From positions 1 through 64,000 of the forward strand of contig DXDG01000001.1 in NCBI GenBank assembly GCA_019115605.1: DNA of 64,000 nucleotides, given 5' to 3'. The number at the start of each line of letters is the position of its first letter. Position 1 is the first letter of the stretch. This document shows, in pieces, positions 40,925 through 49,571 of the stretch. Below the pieces are notes generated by a model. That model was not told the DNA's origin and made no database searches. It saw nothing but the letters and a program-made list of their open reading frames with translations. This DNA is from Candidatus Alistipes faecigallinarum (GTDB lineage Bacteria > Bacteroidota > Bacteroidia > Bacteroidales > Rikenellaceae). Made by a program: the position numbers and the translations under genes.

Positions 40925-42379
40925 ATGCACGAAAGACTGCTTCTGGGCGGCCTGCTCCTCGCCGGCACCGCCTCCGCAAAACAGGCAGCGGCACAGACGC
41001 CTCCGGCCGACAACGCCCAACGGCCCAACGTGGTCTTCATCCTGGCCGACGACCTGGGCTACGGCGACTTGAGCTGCTACGGACAGCAGCGTTTCCGGAC
41101 ACCCCATATCGACTCACTCGCAGCCCGCGGCATGCGCTTCACGCGCTGCTACGCGGGCACGACCGTGAGCGCCCCGTCGCGCTCGTGCCTGCTGACGGGA
41201 ACTCACTCGGGACATACGCCCGTCCGGGGCAACATCGAACTCCCGCCCGAGGGGCAGTATCCCCTGCCGGAGGGCTCGGCACGCCTGCTGCAGCTCTTCG
41301 ACCAGGCCGGCTACCGCGTGGGCGTCTTCGGCAAGTGGGGCCTGGGATTCATCGGCTCGACAGGCGACCCGCAGCGGCAGGGCGTGGACCGGTTCTTCGG
41401 TTACAACTGCCAGCTGCTGGCCCACAGCTACTACCCCGACCATCTGTGGGAGAACGACCGCCGCGTGGAGCTCGCGGACAACACCGAGGCCATACCCTAC
41501 GGCGAAGGGACCTATGCCCCGGATCTGATTCACCGCAAGGCGCTGGAGTTCCTCGACGAGGCGGCCGCGGAGAAGGCCCCCTTCCTGCTCTTCTACCCCA
41601 CGACCCTCCCGCATGCCGAGCTGATCGTCCCCGAGGACAGCATCATGCAGCGCTTCCGCGGACGCTGGGAGGAGACCCCCTACCGGGGCATCGACTCGGG
41701 TCCCGCGTTCCGCCGCGGCGGATACTGCTCGCAGGAGCATCCCCGGGCGGCCTTCGCCGCGATGGTTACCCGGCTGGATCTCTATGTCGGAGAGTTGGTC
41801 GCCAAACTCCGTGAAAAGGGGCTTCTGGAGAACACGATCCTTCTCTTCGCCAGCGACAACGGCCCCCACATGGAGGGCGGTGCCGACCCTGACTTCTTCG
41901 ACAGCAACGGCCCCTACCGGGGTTACAAACGCGACCTCTACGAGGGCGGCATCCGCGTGCCGATGATCGCCGTATGGCCCGGACACATCGCCGAGGGCGC
42001 GACCAGCGACACGCCCGTCGCCTTCTGGGACCTTCCGGCCACCTTCGCCGAGGTGATCGGCTCCGATCAGCCGCTTCCCGAGGAGGGCATCAGCCTGCTG
42101 CCGACGCTCGAAGGACGCGGGGAGCAGCCCCGGCACGAAACCCTCTACTTCGGATTCATGGAGTTCGACGGCCGCGAGGCCCTCTGCCGCGGCGACTGGA
42201 AGCTGCTGCACCTCGACATCCGCTCCGAAAATCCCCGTTACGAACTCTACAACCTCCGGGAGGATCCCGCCGAGGAGCACAACGTCATCGACCGTTATCC
42301 CGGAATCGCCGAAGAGCTCAAGGCCCTGATGCGCGCCTCGTGGCGGCCCGACCCGGCCTGGCCGCTCTTCGGAGAGTAG
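40925..42379 (+). CDS. Exported S1-family sulfatase, serine type
   Basis: A 484-residue alkaline-phosphatase-fold sulfatase. The N-terminus carries a signal-like segment ([20 protein letters not shown]). Metal ligands appear in NVVFILADDLGYGDLSCYG, with FASDNGPH later. The active-site motif is S82-A-P-S-R in TTVSAPSRSCLLTGTHSGH. The residue converted to formylglycine is therefore serine, which requires an anaerobic (radical SAM) sulfatase-maturating enzyme; none is recognised in this window. Substrate is unknown, with mucin or glycosaminoglycan sulfate possible. It stands alone on the plus strand before serS. Confidence 0.93.
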   Translation: MHERLLLGGLLLAGTASAKQAAAQTPPADNAQRPNVVFILADDLGYGDLSCYGQQRFRTPHIDSLAARGMRFTRCYAGTTVSAPSRSCLLTGTHSGHTPVRGNIELPPEGQYPLPEGSARLLQLFDQAGYRVGVFGKWGLGFIGSTGDPQRQGVDRFFGYNCQLLAHSYYPDHLWENDRRVELADNTEAIPYGEGTYAPDLIHRKALEFLDEAAAEKAPFLLFYPTTLPHAELIVPEDSIMQRFRGRWEETPYRGIDSGPAFRRGGYCSQEHPRAAFAAMVTRLDLYVGELVAKLREKGLLENTILLFASDNGPHMEGGADPDFFDSNGPYRGYKRDLYEGGIRVPMIAVWPGHIAEGATSDTPVAFWDLPATFAEVIGSDQPLPEEGISLLPTLEGRGEQPRHETLYFGFMEFDGREALCRGDWKLLHLDIRSENPRYELYNLREDPAEEHNVIDRYPGIAEELKALMRASWRPDPAWPLFGE

Positions 42380-42453
42380 CCGCAGGCGGAGTGGGAGCGT
42401 CGGCGTCGGTGAAAAATTCCCGGACCGGGCGTGCAAGATTGCGCCGAATTTAC

Positions 42454-42461
42454 TATTTTTG
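42454..42461 (+). promoter_or_regulatory. -7 box of serS
   Basis: TATTTTTG matches TAnnTTTG exactly, 38 bases before the serS ATG. No good -33 element is seen. Confidence 0.5.
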
Positions 42462-42499
42462 CACTCCGTAACGCGCATACACGAAAAACTCAAGATACC

Positions 42500-43771
42500 A
42501 TGCTTACACTGAAGCAAATCCGCGACGACAAGGAAGCCGCCGTACGCCGCCTGGCCAAGAAGGGTGTGGACGCCGCATCCGCCATCGAAAAGATCATCGC
42601 CCTGGACGACCGTCGCAAGGCTCTCCAGGTGGAGCTCGACTCGACGCTCGCCGCACAGAACAAGGCCGCCAAGGAGATCGGCGCCCTGATGGGCCAGGGC
42701 CGCCGTGAGGAGGCCGAGGAGCGCAAGCACTTCGTGGCCGACCTCAAGGAGAAGTCCTCGCGTCTGCAGACCGAGTCGAACGACGTGCAGCAGGAGCTCC
42801 AGGCCACGCTCGTAACGCTTCCCAACTTCCCGGCCGACATCGTTCCCGAAGGCAAGACGGCCGAGGATAACCTCGTGGTCAAGCTCGTCGAGAGCTACAC
42901 GCAGCTGCCCGAGAATCCGCTGCCCCACTGGGAGCTGGCCCGCAAGTACGACATCATCGACTTCGACCTGGGCGTGAAGCTCACCGGCGCGGGATTCCCC
43001 GTATACAAGGGCAAGGGCGCCCGGCTGCAGCGCGCGCTGATCAACTACTTCCTCGACTGCAACACCCGCGCGGGCTATCTCGAGGTGGAGCCCCCGATCA
43101 TGGTCAACGAAGCCTCGGGATTCGGCACCGGACAGCTGCCCGACAAGGAGGGACAGATGTACCACGCCACGGTCGACAACTTCTACATGATCCCCACGGC
43201 CGAGGTTCCCGTAACGAACATCTACCGCGACGTGATCCTCGACGAGAAGGATTTCCCGGTGAAGATGACCGCCTACACCCCCTGCTTCCGCCGCGAGGCC
43301 GGCTCCTACGGCAAGGATGTCCGCGGCCTGAACCGTCTGCACCAGTTCGACAAGGTGGAGATCGTCCAGCTGTCGCTGCCCGACGTGTCGTATGAGGCCC
43401 TCGACGGCATGGTGGCCCATGTCGAGACGCTGGTCAAGTCGCTCGGACTCCCCTACCGCATCCTGCGGCTCTGCGGCGGCGACATGTCCTTCACTTCGGC
43501 CCTGACCTACGACTTCGAGGTCTACTCCGAGGCGCAGAAGCGCTGGCTGGAGGTCTCCTCGGTCTCGAACTTCGAGTCGTTCCAGGCCAACCGCCTCAAG
43601 CTCCGCTACCGCGACGCCGAGAAGAAGATCCATCTGGCACACACGCTCAACGGCTCGTCGCTCGCCCTGCCGCGCATCGTGGCTGCCCTGCTTGAGGATT
43701 TCCAGACCCCCGAAGGAATCCGGATCCCCGAGGTGCTGATTCCTTACACGGGTTTTGATATTATCAAATAA
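42500..43771 (+). CDS. serS: Seryl-tRNA synthetase
   Basis: A 423-residue class II synthetase that charges tRNA-Ser (and tRNA-Sec where present). The N-terminal coiled-coil arm (about residues 25-100) contacts the long variable arm of the tRNA. Motif 2 is visible in CFRREAGSYGKDVRGLNRLHQFDKVE and motif 3 in NGSSLALPRIVAALLEDFQ, with the TAEVPVTN active-site strand between. The ATG at 42500 (MLTLKQIRDDKEAAV) matches the family start. The upstream in-frame extension is rejected because it contains the promoter. Confidence 0.97.
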   Translation: MLTLKQIRDDKEAAVRRLAKKGVDAASAIEKIIALDDRRKALQVELDSTLAAQNKAAKEIGALMGQGRREEAEERKHFVADLKEKSSRLQTESNDVQQELQATLVTLPNFPADIVPEGKTAEDNLVVKLVESYTQLPENPLPHWELARKYDIIDFDLGVKLTGAGFPVYKGKGARLQRALINYFLDCNTRAGYLEVEPPIMVNEASGFGTGQLPDKEGQMYHATVDNFYMIPTAEVPVTNIYRDVILDEKDFPVKMTAYTPCFRREAGSYGKDVRGLNRLHQFDKVEIVQLSLPDVSYEALDGMVAHVETLVKSLGLPYRILRLCGGDMSFTSALTYDFEVYSEAQKRWLEVSSVSNFESFQANRLKLRYRDAEKKIHLAHTLNGSSLALPRIVAALLEDFQTPEGIRIPEVLIPYTGFDIIK

Positions 43772-43785
43772 GTTTTCTATATTTG
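43754..43785 (+). promoter_or_regulatory. Promoter of the ferredoxin gene
   Basis: TTTG (43754-43757), 20 bases, then TATATTTG (43778-43785): a full match to the Bacteroidetes -33/-7 consensus. The -33 element lies inside the last codons of serS. Confidence 0.75.
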
Positions 43786-43826
43786 TCGGACACAAACAAC
43801 ACTCATAACAATAAATTTTTACTGCA

Positions 43827-43994
43827 ATGGCTTACAAAATCACCGACTCCTGCGTTGCTTGCGGTACCTGCATCGGCGAATGCCCCGTCGAGGCCATCTC
43901 GGCCGGCGATATCTATGTAATCGATCCGGACAAGTGCATCGACTGCGGCACCTGCGCAGGCGTTTGCCCGAACGAGGCGATCGTCTCGGAGTAA
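43827..43994 (+). CDS. 2[4Fe-4S] ferredoxin
   Basis: A 55-residue bacterial-type ferredoxin, found by direct translation. The protein starts MAYKITDSCVACGTCIGEC and ends in CPNEAIVSE. Both cluster motifs are complete, CVACGTCIGECP and CIDCGTCAGVCP, each CxxCxxCxxxCP. It is a low-potential electron carrier in the cytoplasm, used for example by pyruvate:ferredoxin oxidoreductase or radical SAM enzymes. It has its own strong promoter and terminator, so it is a single-gene unit. It is a possible partner of the hydrogenase-like complex, which is inference only. Confidence 0.95.
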   Translation: MAYKITDSCVACGTCIGECPVEAISAGDIYVIDPDKCIDCGTCAGVCPNEAIVSE

Positions 43995-44011
43995 CGACAA
44001 CGTATCATCCG

Positions 44012-44048
44012 AAAAAAACGCACTCCGGAATACCGGAGCGCGTTTTTT
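44012..44048 (+). terminator. Terminator of the ferredoxin gene
   Basis: The stem CGC-x-CTCCGG / CCGGAG-x-GCG has one internal mismatch and is flanked by A7 on the left and T6 on the right. It begins 18 bases after the ferredoxin stop codon. Confidence 0.8.
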
Positions 44049-44068
44049 GTTTTTCAGAAGAGAATCCC

Positions 44069-44650
44069 ATGAACGAACTCGAAAGAATGAAGGCCGGCTG
44101 CTGGCTGCATGCCGTCTGTCCGTCGATCGGCGCGGAGCTGCACCGGGCCGAGGAGCTCTGCTTCCGGCTCAACCAGCTGCCGCCGGGCCGCCGCGAGGAG
44201 CGTGAGGCGATTCTGCGCGAGCTTTTCGGCCACCTGGGCGAAGGGTGCACGCTCCACAGCCCGTTCCACTGCGATTTCGGAACGCAGATCCGCATCGGCG
44301 ACGGCTTTGTCGGGAACTTCAACCTCACGATCCTCGACGAGGCGCCCGTAACGATCGGCGACCGCGTGCTGATCGGCCCCAACGTAGGCATCTACACCGT
44401 AAACCACGCCCTGCTGCCCGACCAGCGGGCCGAAGGGATCATGCGCTCGCTGCCCGTACGGATCGGCAACGACGTCTGGATCGGCGGGCATGCCGTCATC
44501 ACGCAGGGCGTAACGATCGGCGACGGCGCCGTGATCGGTGCCGGGAGCGTCGTAACGCACGACATCCCGCCGCGGGTCGTCGCCGCGGGAAATCCGTGCC
44601 GGGTGCTGCGGCCGATCACCGAAGAGGACCGCATCCGGGAGGTTTTCTAA
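44069..44650 (+). CDS. Sugar O-acetyltransferase (maltose/galactoside acetyltransferase type)
   Basis: A 193-residue left-handed beta-helix acetyltransferase of the Maa/LacA family, which moves acetyl from acetyl-CoA to a sugar hydroxyl. The N-terminal helical Mac domain (ELERMKAGCWLHAV) is followed by hexapeptide repeats (IRIGDGFVGNFNLTILDEAPVTIGDRVLIGPNVGIYT). The catalytic histidine is in TVNHALLPDQRAEG, and the C-terminal cap reads AAGNPCRVLRPI. The ATG at 44069 is chosen at the Mac domain start. It is convergent with the NamZ gene at 17 bases. Confidence 0.93.
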   Translation: MNELERMKAGCWLHAVCPSIGAELHRAEELCFRLNQLPPGRREEREAILRELFGHLGEGCTLHSPFHCDFGTQIRIGDGFVGNFNLTILDEAPVTIGDRVLIGPNVGIYTVNHALLPDQRAEGIMRSLPVRIGNDVWIGGHAVITQGVTIGDGAVIGAGSVVTHDIPPRVVAAGNPCRVLRPITEEDRIREVF

Positions 44651-44667
44651 AGGGAGAAAGGGGAATC

Positions 44668-45861
44668 CTACTCTTCGTAGAGGAGGTACTTGGCCCGCAG
44701 CGTCCGGAACCGTTCCGCCTCGGGCAGCCAGCGGGCGCGGATCTCGGCGTCGGTAGCCCCCGCGCGGATCATCTCACGCACCCAGCCCGCACCGACCAGC
44801 TTCTCGAACATCGGGGTGAAGAAACCGTCGCCCAGCGTCTCCAGGTCGCGGTAGGCATCGATCACATACCGGAGGGTGAACCCGACCTGCCGCGCCTCGT
44901 CGAGAGGCATTTCGCGCAGATCGACACCCCGGCACAGGCGGCCTTCGAGCGGCGGATGCTTGGCCCCCGCCGTCGGGCGGGGCGTGAAGGTGTAGCCACG
45001 CTCCTTCAAGTCGGGATGTCCATAGCACTCGAACGGGCGGTCGGTGCCGCGTCCGAGACTGACGACCGTCCCCTCGAAGGGGCAGAGCGCCGCATAGAGA
45101 TAGACGGCCCGCTGCGTCGGCAGATTGGGCGAAGGAGCCACGGGCAGCGTGTATTCGGTGGCGTGCGTATAGTTGCGGCAGCGCACGACGGTCAGCGCGC
45201 CGGGCTTTGCCCACCCCTCGCCACGGGCCATGAGGGCGATTTCGCCGAGCGTCATGCCGTGCAGCACGGGAATCGGCAGCGCCCCGACACCCGAACGGTA
45301 TTTCATGTCTAACAGCGGCCCCTCGACCTTGTCGCCGTTGGGATTGGGTCTGTCGAGCAGAATCACCTCGCGGCCGGCATCGGCCGCGGCATCCATCAGC
45401 CGCAGCATCGTAATGTAGTAGGTATAGAACCGCAGCCCCACGTCCTGCAGGTCGATGACCAGCACGTCGAACGTGCGCATCGTCTCCTCCGAAGGACGCC
45501 CCGAGCCTCCGTCGTAGAGCGAACGGATCGGAATGCCGGTCTTCGCGTCGCGCGAGTCGCCGACATGCTCCCCGGCATCGGCCGTGCCGCGGAATCCGTG
45601 CTCGGGCGAGAAGATGCCCGTCAGGTCGAAGCCCCGTTCGTGCAGCAGGTCGACCAGATGGACGCATCCCGAGGCATCGGCCCCCGCCGCACCGGGCATC
45701 ACGGCCACGGAGGTCTGGTTGGCAAGGACCGCCACGCGACGCCTCGCAAGCCGCGGAAAGTAGGCCGCCGTATCGGTCATGCCGACCAGCACCTGCGCCG
45801 ACGCGGGCGCAAACGCCCCGCCCAGCAGCCCCGCGAACAGAAGAAACAGCCGCCGCATCAT
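44668..45861 (-). CDS. Exported DUF1343 protein, exo-beta-N-acetylmuramidase NamZ family (GH171)
   Basis: A 397-residue exported protein with a signal peptide (MRRLFLLFAGLLGGAFAPASAQ). DUF1343 motifs are visible: VAVLANQTSVAV, GIFSPEHGFRGTADAGEHV, IPIRSLYDG, DVLVIDLQDVGLRFYTYYITM and LLDRPNPNG. Characterised members (NamZ) remove terminal N-acetylmuramic acid from peptidoglycan fragments, which suggests cell-wall turnover or scavenging. The acidic residues in SPEHGFRG and DLQDVG are candidate active-site groups. The start ATG shares a base with the prfB stop codon (TGATG), so translation is probably coupled. Confidence 0.9.
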   Translation of the reverse strand: MMRRLFLLFAGLLGGAFAPASAQVLVGMTDTAAYFPRLARRRVAVLANQTSVAVMPGAAGADASGCVHLVDLLHERGFDLTGIFSPEHGFRGTADAGEHVGDSRDAKTGIPIRSLYDGGSGRPSEETMRTFDVLVIDLQDVGLRFYTYYITMLRLMDAAADAGREVILLDRPNPNGDKVEGPLLDMKYRSGVGALPIPVLHGMTLGEIALMARGEGWAKPGALTVVRCRNYTHATEYTLPVAPSPNLPTQRAVYLYAALCPFEGTVVSLGRGTDRPFECYGHPDLKERGYTFTPRPTAGAKHPPLEGRLCRGVDLREMPLDEARQVGFTLRYVIDAYRDLETLGDGFFTPMFEKLVGAGWVREMIRAGATDAEIRARWLPEAERFRTLRAKYLLYEE

Positions 45862-46976
45862 CACGAGAGCGTTCCGCCGTACTCCATGAGGTAGGCCTTG
45901 ATAAACGCGTCGATATCGCCGTTCATCACCCCCTCGACATCCGAGGTCTGCACCCCCGTACGGTGGTCCTTCACACGGCGGTCGTCAAAGACGTAGGAGC
46001 GGATCTGCGAACCCCACTCGATCTTCTTCTTCGAGGCTTCGAGCGCCTGCTGCGTGGCCATGCGCTTGTCCAGCTCGCGCTGGTAGAGTTTCGACCGCAG
46101 GATGCGCATGGCATTCTCGCGGTTCATCAGCTGCGAGCGCGTCTCCATGTTCTCGATCAGATACTCCACCGGCTCGCCCGTGTCGGGATCCTTGCCGTGG
46201 TAACGCAGCCGCACGGCCGTCTCGACCTTATTGACGTTCTGGCCGCCGGCGCCCGACGAGCGGAACGTATCCCACTCGATGTCGGCCGGGTTGATCGTGA
46301 TCTCGATCGAGTCGTCCACGGCGGGCGAGACGAAGACCGACGCGAAGGTCGTCTGCCGCTTGTTGTTGGCGTTGAACGGCGAGAGGCGCACCATGCGGTG
46401 CACGCCGTTCTCGCTCTTGAGGTATCCGTAGGCATATTCACCCTCGAATTCGAGCGTACAGGACTTCACGCCCACCTCGTCGCCGGCCTGGTAGTCGAGC
46501 ACCTTGACCTTGTAGCCGTGCGCCTCGCCCCAGCGGGTGTACATGCGCAGAAGCATCGAGGCCCAGTCGAGCGCCTCCGTACCGCCCGCACCGGCGTTGA
46601 TGTCCATGATCGCGCCGAGCTTGTCCTCGTCGCGCCGCAGCATGTTGCGCATCTCGAGTTTCTCGATGCGGTCGAGCGTGCGGGCGTACTGCTCGTCCAG
46701 CTCCGCCTCGCTCACCACGCCCTCCTTTACGAAGTCGGGCATCAGCTGCAGGTCCTCAACCTCCTTGCAGACGGCATCGTAATCCTCGATCCACGCCTTG
46801 ATGCCCGCCACCTTGCGCAGCTGTTCGCGCGCCTTGTCGGGATTCTCCCAGAAGTCGGGTTCCTGCGTCTTCTCCTCCTCGTTCCGAAGGTCGATACGCT
46901 TCTGTTCGATGCCCAGGCATCGCTCCAGCGCCGCACGGCGCTGCTCCATATCCTTGATCTGCTCCGCAAGTACCAT
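45861..46976 (-). CDS. prfB: Peptide chain release factor 2, without programmed frameshift
   Basis: A 371-residue class I release factor that reads UAA and UGA. The codon-recognition SPF tripeptide is in VRLSPFNANNKRQTTF, and the peptidyl-hydrolysis motif GGQ is in SSGAGGQNVNKVETAVRL. Many bacteria encode RF2 with an autoregulatory in-frame UGA near codon 26. Here the matching point (ERCL-GIEQKR) is read straight through in one frame, so that control is absent. It lies between the kinase-like gene (3 bases) and namZ (overlapping). Confidence 0.96.
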   Translation of the reverse strand: MVLAEQIKDMEQRRAALERCLGIEQKRIDLRNEEEKTQEPDFWENPDKAREQLRKVAGIKAWIEDYDAVCKEVEDLQLMPDFVKEGVVSEAELDEQYARTLDRIEKLEMRNMLRRDEDKLGAIMDINAGAGGTEALDWASMLLRMYTRWGEAHGYKVKVLDYQAGDEVGVKSCTLEFEGEYAYGYLKSENGVHRMVRLSPFNANNKRQTTFASVFVSPAVDDSIEITINPADIEWDTFRSSGAGGQNVNKVETAVRLRYHGKDPDTGEPVEYLIENMETRSQLMNRENAMRILRSKLYQRELDKRMATQQALEASKKKIEWGSQIRSYVFDDRRVKDHRTGVQTSDVEGVMNGDIDAFIKAYLMEYGGTLS

Positions 46977-46979
46977 AGG

Positions 46980-47615
46980 TCAGAATTTCATGTCGAGTTT
47001 GCGCGAGGCGAACTCCAGGATGAAATCCGCCGTTCCCTCGTCGCCGAAAATCGAGGAGTTGATGCACAGGTGGTAGGTCGAGGCCGCTCCCCAGGTTTTC
47101 GAACTGTAATAGTTGTAGTAATCGGCACGCTGTGCGTCGCCGCGCTCCATGCGCGTACGGGCCTCCTCGGCCGTACAGCCCGTCCGGGTGCAGATGCGGC
47201 GGACACGGTCGCTGTCGTCGGCCGAGATGAAGATATCGACCCGCCGCGGATGCTCGCGCAGGATGTAGTCGGCGCAACGCCCCACGAAGATGCACGATTC
47301 GTGCTCGGCCAGATCGCGGATCACGTCGCTCTGGATCTTGAACAGGGCATCGTTCGACAGCACGTTCGGCACGTTGGCACAGCCTCCGGCAAAGGGCGAA
47401 CGCAGGTAGCCGATCATCGTCGAAAGGACGTTGCGCGACTCCTTCTCGTCGGCCTTCTCGAAAAATTCGGCACACAGCCCGCTCTGCTCGGCGGCCAGAT
47501 TGATCAGCTCCTTGTCATAGAGCTTGATGCCCAGACGCCGGGCGATGATCGCCGCGATATCCCGGCCGCCGCTGCCCAGCTGGCGGCCTATGTTGATTAC
47601 GAAATGCTCATTCAT
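46980..47615 (-). CDS. Cytidylate kinase-like protein
   Basis: A 211-residue P-loop protein of the cytidylate kinase-like family (PF13189 type). The N-terminal nucleotide-binding loop is INIGRQLGSGGRDIAAIIARRLG, followed by YDKELINLAAEQSG and IFVGRCADYILREHP. The DSDRVRRICTRTGCTAEEARTRMERGDAQRADYYNYYSSKTWG segment is the lid region. Its true substrate is unproven; the family is distinct from the essential Cmk. The start overlaps the MATE gene stop by four bases. Confidence 0.9.
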   Translation of the reverse strand: MNEHFVINIGRQLGSGGRDIAAIIARRLGIKLYDKELINLAAEQSGLCAEFFEKADEKESRNVLSTMIGYLRSPFAGGCANVPNVLSNDALFKIQSDVIRDLAEHESCIFVGRCADYILREHPRRVDIFISADDSDRVRRICTRTGCTAEEARTRMERGDAQRADYYNYYSSKTWGAASTYHLCINSSIFGDEGTADFILEFASRKLDMKF

Positions 47616-49030
47616 GACTCGCTCGTTTTATTTGCGGCGGAAGCCTCCGCGGCCAGATGCCGCCGGAACGTCCGCAGTTGATGTGTCAGCATGAAGAAGG
47701 CCACGACCGTAGCCAGAAAGTCCGAGACCGGCATGGCGCACCAGACGCCCCAGCTGCCGTCCCACGGGGTCGAGACCTCGAAGAAGTGCGGCAGGAAGAG
47801 CAGTCCCGGGAGCAGGAAGAGCAGCTGCCGCGACAGCGACATGAAGATCGCCTTGCCGGCCATGCCGATGCTCTGGAAGAAGTTCGTGGCCACCATCTGG
47901 AATCCGATGATCGGGAAGCAGATGAAGGTGATGCGCATCCCCTCGACGGAGAGCCGGATCAACTCCTCGTCGCGCGTGAACAGCGACACGGCCACCCGCG
48001 GAATGAGCTCCCCGACGAGGAAGCCCGCCGTGGTGATCGCCATGGCACAGAAGATCGTCAGGCGCAGCACCCGCAGCACGCGGTCGTACTGCCGGGCGCC
48101 GAAGTTGTAGCCCGCGATGGGCTGCATGCCCTGGTTTACGCCCATGACGATCATCACGAAGACGAAGGCCAGGCGGTTCACGATGCCGTAGGCGCCGATC
48201 ATCAGGTCGCCGCCGTAGGTTTTCAGCCCCTTGTTGATCAGAATGACGATGAAGCAGGCCGTGAGGTTCATCAAAAAGGGCGACATGCCGATCGAAAGGA
48301 TGTCGCGGACGATCTTGCCCTGCAGGCGGTAGATGCCGCGGCGGAAATGGATCAGCTCGCTGCGGTCCGAGAGCAGGCGGAACTGCCAGACGAGCGAGAT
48401 GACCTGCGCGAGGATCGTGGCGATGGCCGCCCCGCGGATGCCCCACCCGAAGCCGTAGATGAACAGCGGGTCGAGGATCGTATTGATGATCACCGTATTG
48501 ATCGTCGCGTACATCGCCTTGCGGGGATGTCCCGAGGCGCGCAGGATGGAGTTCAGGCCCAGGTACATGTGGGTGATGACATTGCCCGCGAGGATGACGG
48601 TCATGTATTCGCGGGCGTAGCCGATCGTCGCGTCGCTGGCGCCGAAGAAGTAGAGGATCGGATCCAGGAAGAGCTGGGCCACAAAGCCGAAGCCGATACC
48701 CAGAATCAGATTGAGCATCACGACGTTGCCCAGCACCTGCTGCGCCGTGTCGTAATCACGCTGGCCGAGACGCATCGACACGAGCGTCGCGGCACCCACG
48801 CCCACCAGCGAGCCGAACGCCGCGGCGAGGTTCATCAGCGGGAAGGTGAGCGCCAGACCCGAAATGGCGAGCGGCCCCACCCCGTGGCCGATAAAGATAC
48901 TGTCGACCATGTTGTAGAGCGAGGAGGCCGTCATGGCCACCACCGCCGGGACGGCATATTGCATGAGCAGCTTCCGGATACGCTCCGTTCCGAGCTCCAT
49001 GGCTGCCGATTTGAGTTGTACTGTCGGCAT
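47612..49030 (-). CDS. MATE family efflux transporter
   Basis: A 472-residue inner-membrane antiporter with twelve helices in two similar halves. Family elements include MVDSIFIGHGVGPLAISGLALTFPLMN in the first half and GVNQGMQPIAGYNFGARQYDRVLRV in the second. It resembles the MepA-like branch that exports cationic drugs using sodium or protons; substrates here are unknown. The ATG at 49030 (MPTVQLKSAAMELG) is used, with an internal ATG at 49000 possible. It lies between the lipoprotein gene and the kinase-like gene in one run. Confidence 0.93.
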   Translation of the reverse strand: MPTVQLKSAAMELGTERIRKLLMQYAVPAVVAMTASSLYNMVDSIFIGHGVGPLAISGLALTFPLMNLAAAFGSLVGVGAATLVSMRLGQRDYDTAQQVLGNVVMLNLILGIGFGFVAQLFLDPILYFFGASDATIGYAREYMTVILAGNVITHMYLGLNSILRASGHPRKAMYATINTVIINTILDPLFIYGFGWGIRGAAIATILAQVISLVWQFRLLSDRSELIHFRRGIYRLQGKIVRDILSIGMSPFLMNLTACFIVILINKGLKTYGGDLMIGAYGIVNRLAFVFVMIVMGVNQGMQPIAGYNFGARQYDRVLRVLRLTIFCAMAITTAGFLVGELIPRVAVSLFTRDEELIRLSVEGMRITFICFPIIGFQMVATNFFQSIGMAGKAIFMSLSRQLLFLLPGLLFLPHFFEVSTPWDGSWGVWCAMPVSDFLATVVAFFMLTHQLRTFRRHLAAEASAANKTSES

Positions 49031-49047
49031 AAACGTTTATTTTTTTC

Positions 49048-49560
49048 TTACCGCGGCACCGCGCGGTCAAGCTTGTCGAACCACGTCCGGTAAAGTTCCG
49101 GATCGGTCGAGAGTCCCAGCTCCTCGGTGTTGAACGCGGAGGCCTCGTCCGAATACCACTGTCGCAGGACATGGATGACAAGACTCACCTCCGAGGTCAG
49201 TCCCGCCGGTGCAACCCGGAAGCTCATCCGGCGGATCTCCCCAGCAACCGGCACGACCGAAGCCATTTCGAGAGGCAGCACCTGCCGCGCCACGACGATT
49301 CCCGAGGCCTTGTCCGCGCTCTCGATCAGACACCCCTCCGAGAGGAGCAGATCGACGAGCAGCGCATAGCACTCCTCCGCACCGACGGTCATTGCGTGCC
49401 GCGTCAGCGCGGCAATCCGCTGCGGGTCGGGAGTTCCCTCCACAACTGCGGTTCGTTTACGCGCCTGCAGGGCCGACATGGACGTACATCCGGCCAGCCC
49501 CGTTGCGGCCAGCAGGATGCCCAGCGAGGCGCATCTGCTCCAGAAAGCCGTTCGTCCCAT
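49048..49560 (-). CDS. Putative lipoprotein of unknown function
   Basis: A 170-residue protein with a lipoprotein signal: hydrophobic stretch SLGILLAATGLAGC with lipobox LAGC (cysteine 25). No family is recognised. The mature part contains a mixed alpha/beta pattern (YALLVDLLLSEGCLIESADKASGIVVARQVLP, then GEIRRMSFRVAPAGLTSEVSLVIHVLRQWY). This resembles small periplasmic domains that lack enzymatic motifs. It sits between cysS (11 bases) and the MATE gene (17 bases), in the same direction, so it is expressed with them. Confidence 0.75.
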   Translation of the reverse strand: MGRTAFWSRCASLGILLAATGLAGCTSMSALQARKRTAVVEGTPDPQRIAALTRHAMTVGAEECYALLVDLLLSEGCLIESADKASGIVVARQVLPLEMASVVPVAGEIRRMSFRVAPAGLTSEVSLVIHVLRQWYSDEASAFNTEELGLSTDPELYRTWFDKLDRAVPR

Positions 49561-49571
49561 CCCCGTGCACG

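Noticed and set aside
45858..45864. GTG start for the NamZ gene at 45864
   Set aside because: Two ATG codons follow at once (45861, 45858) and fit the signal peptide equally well.
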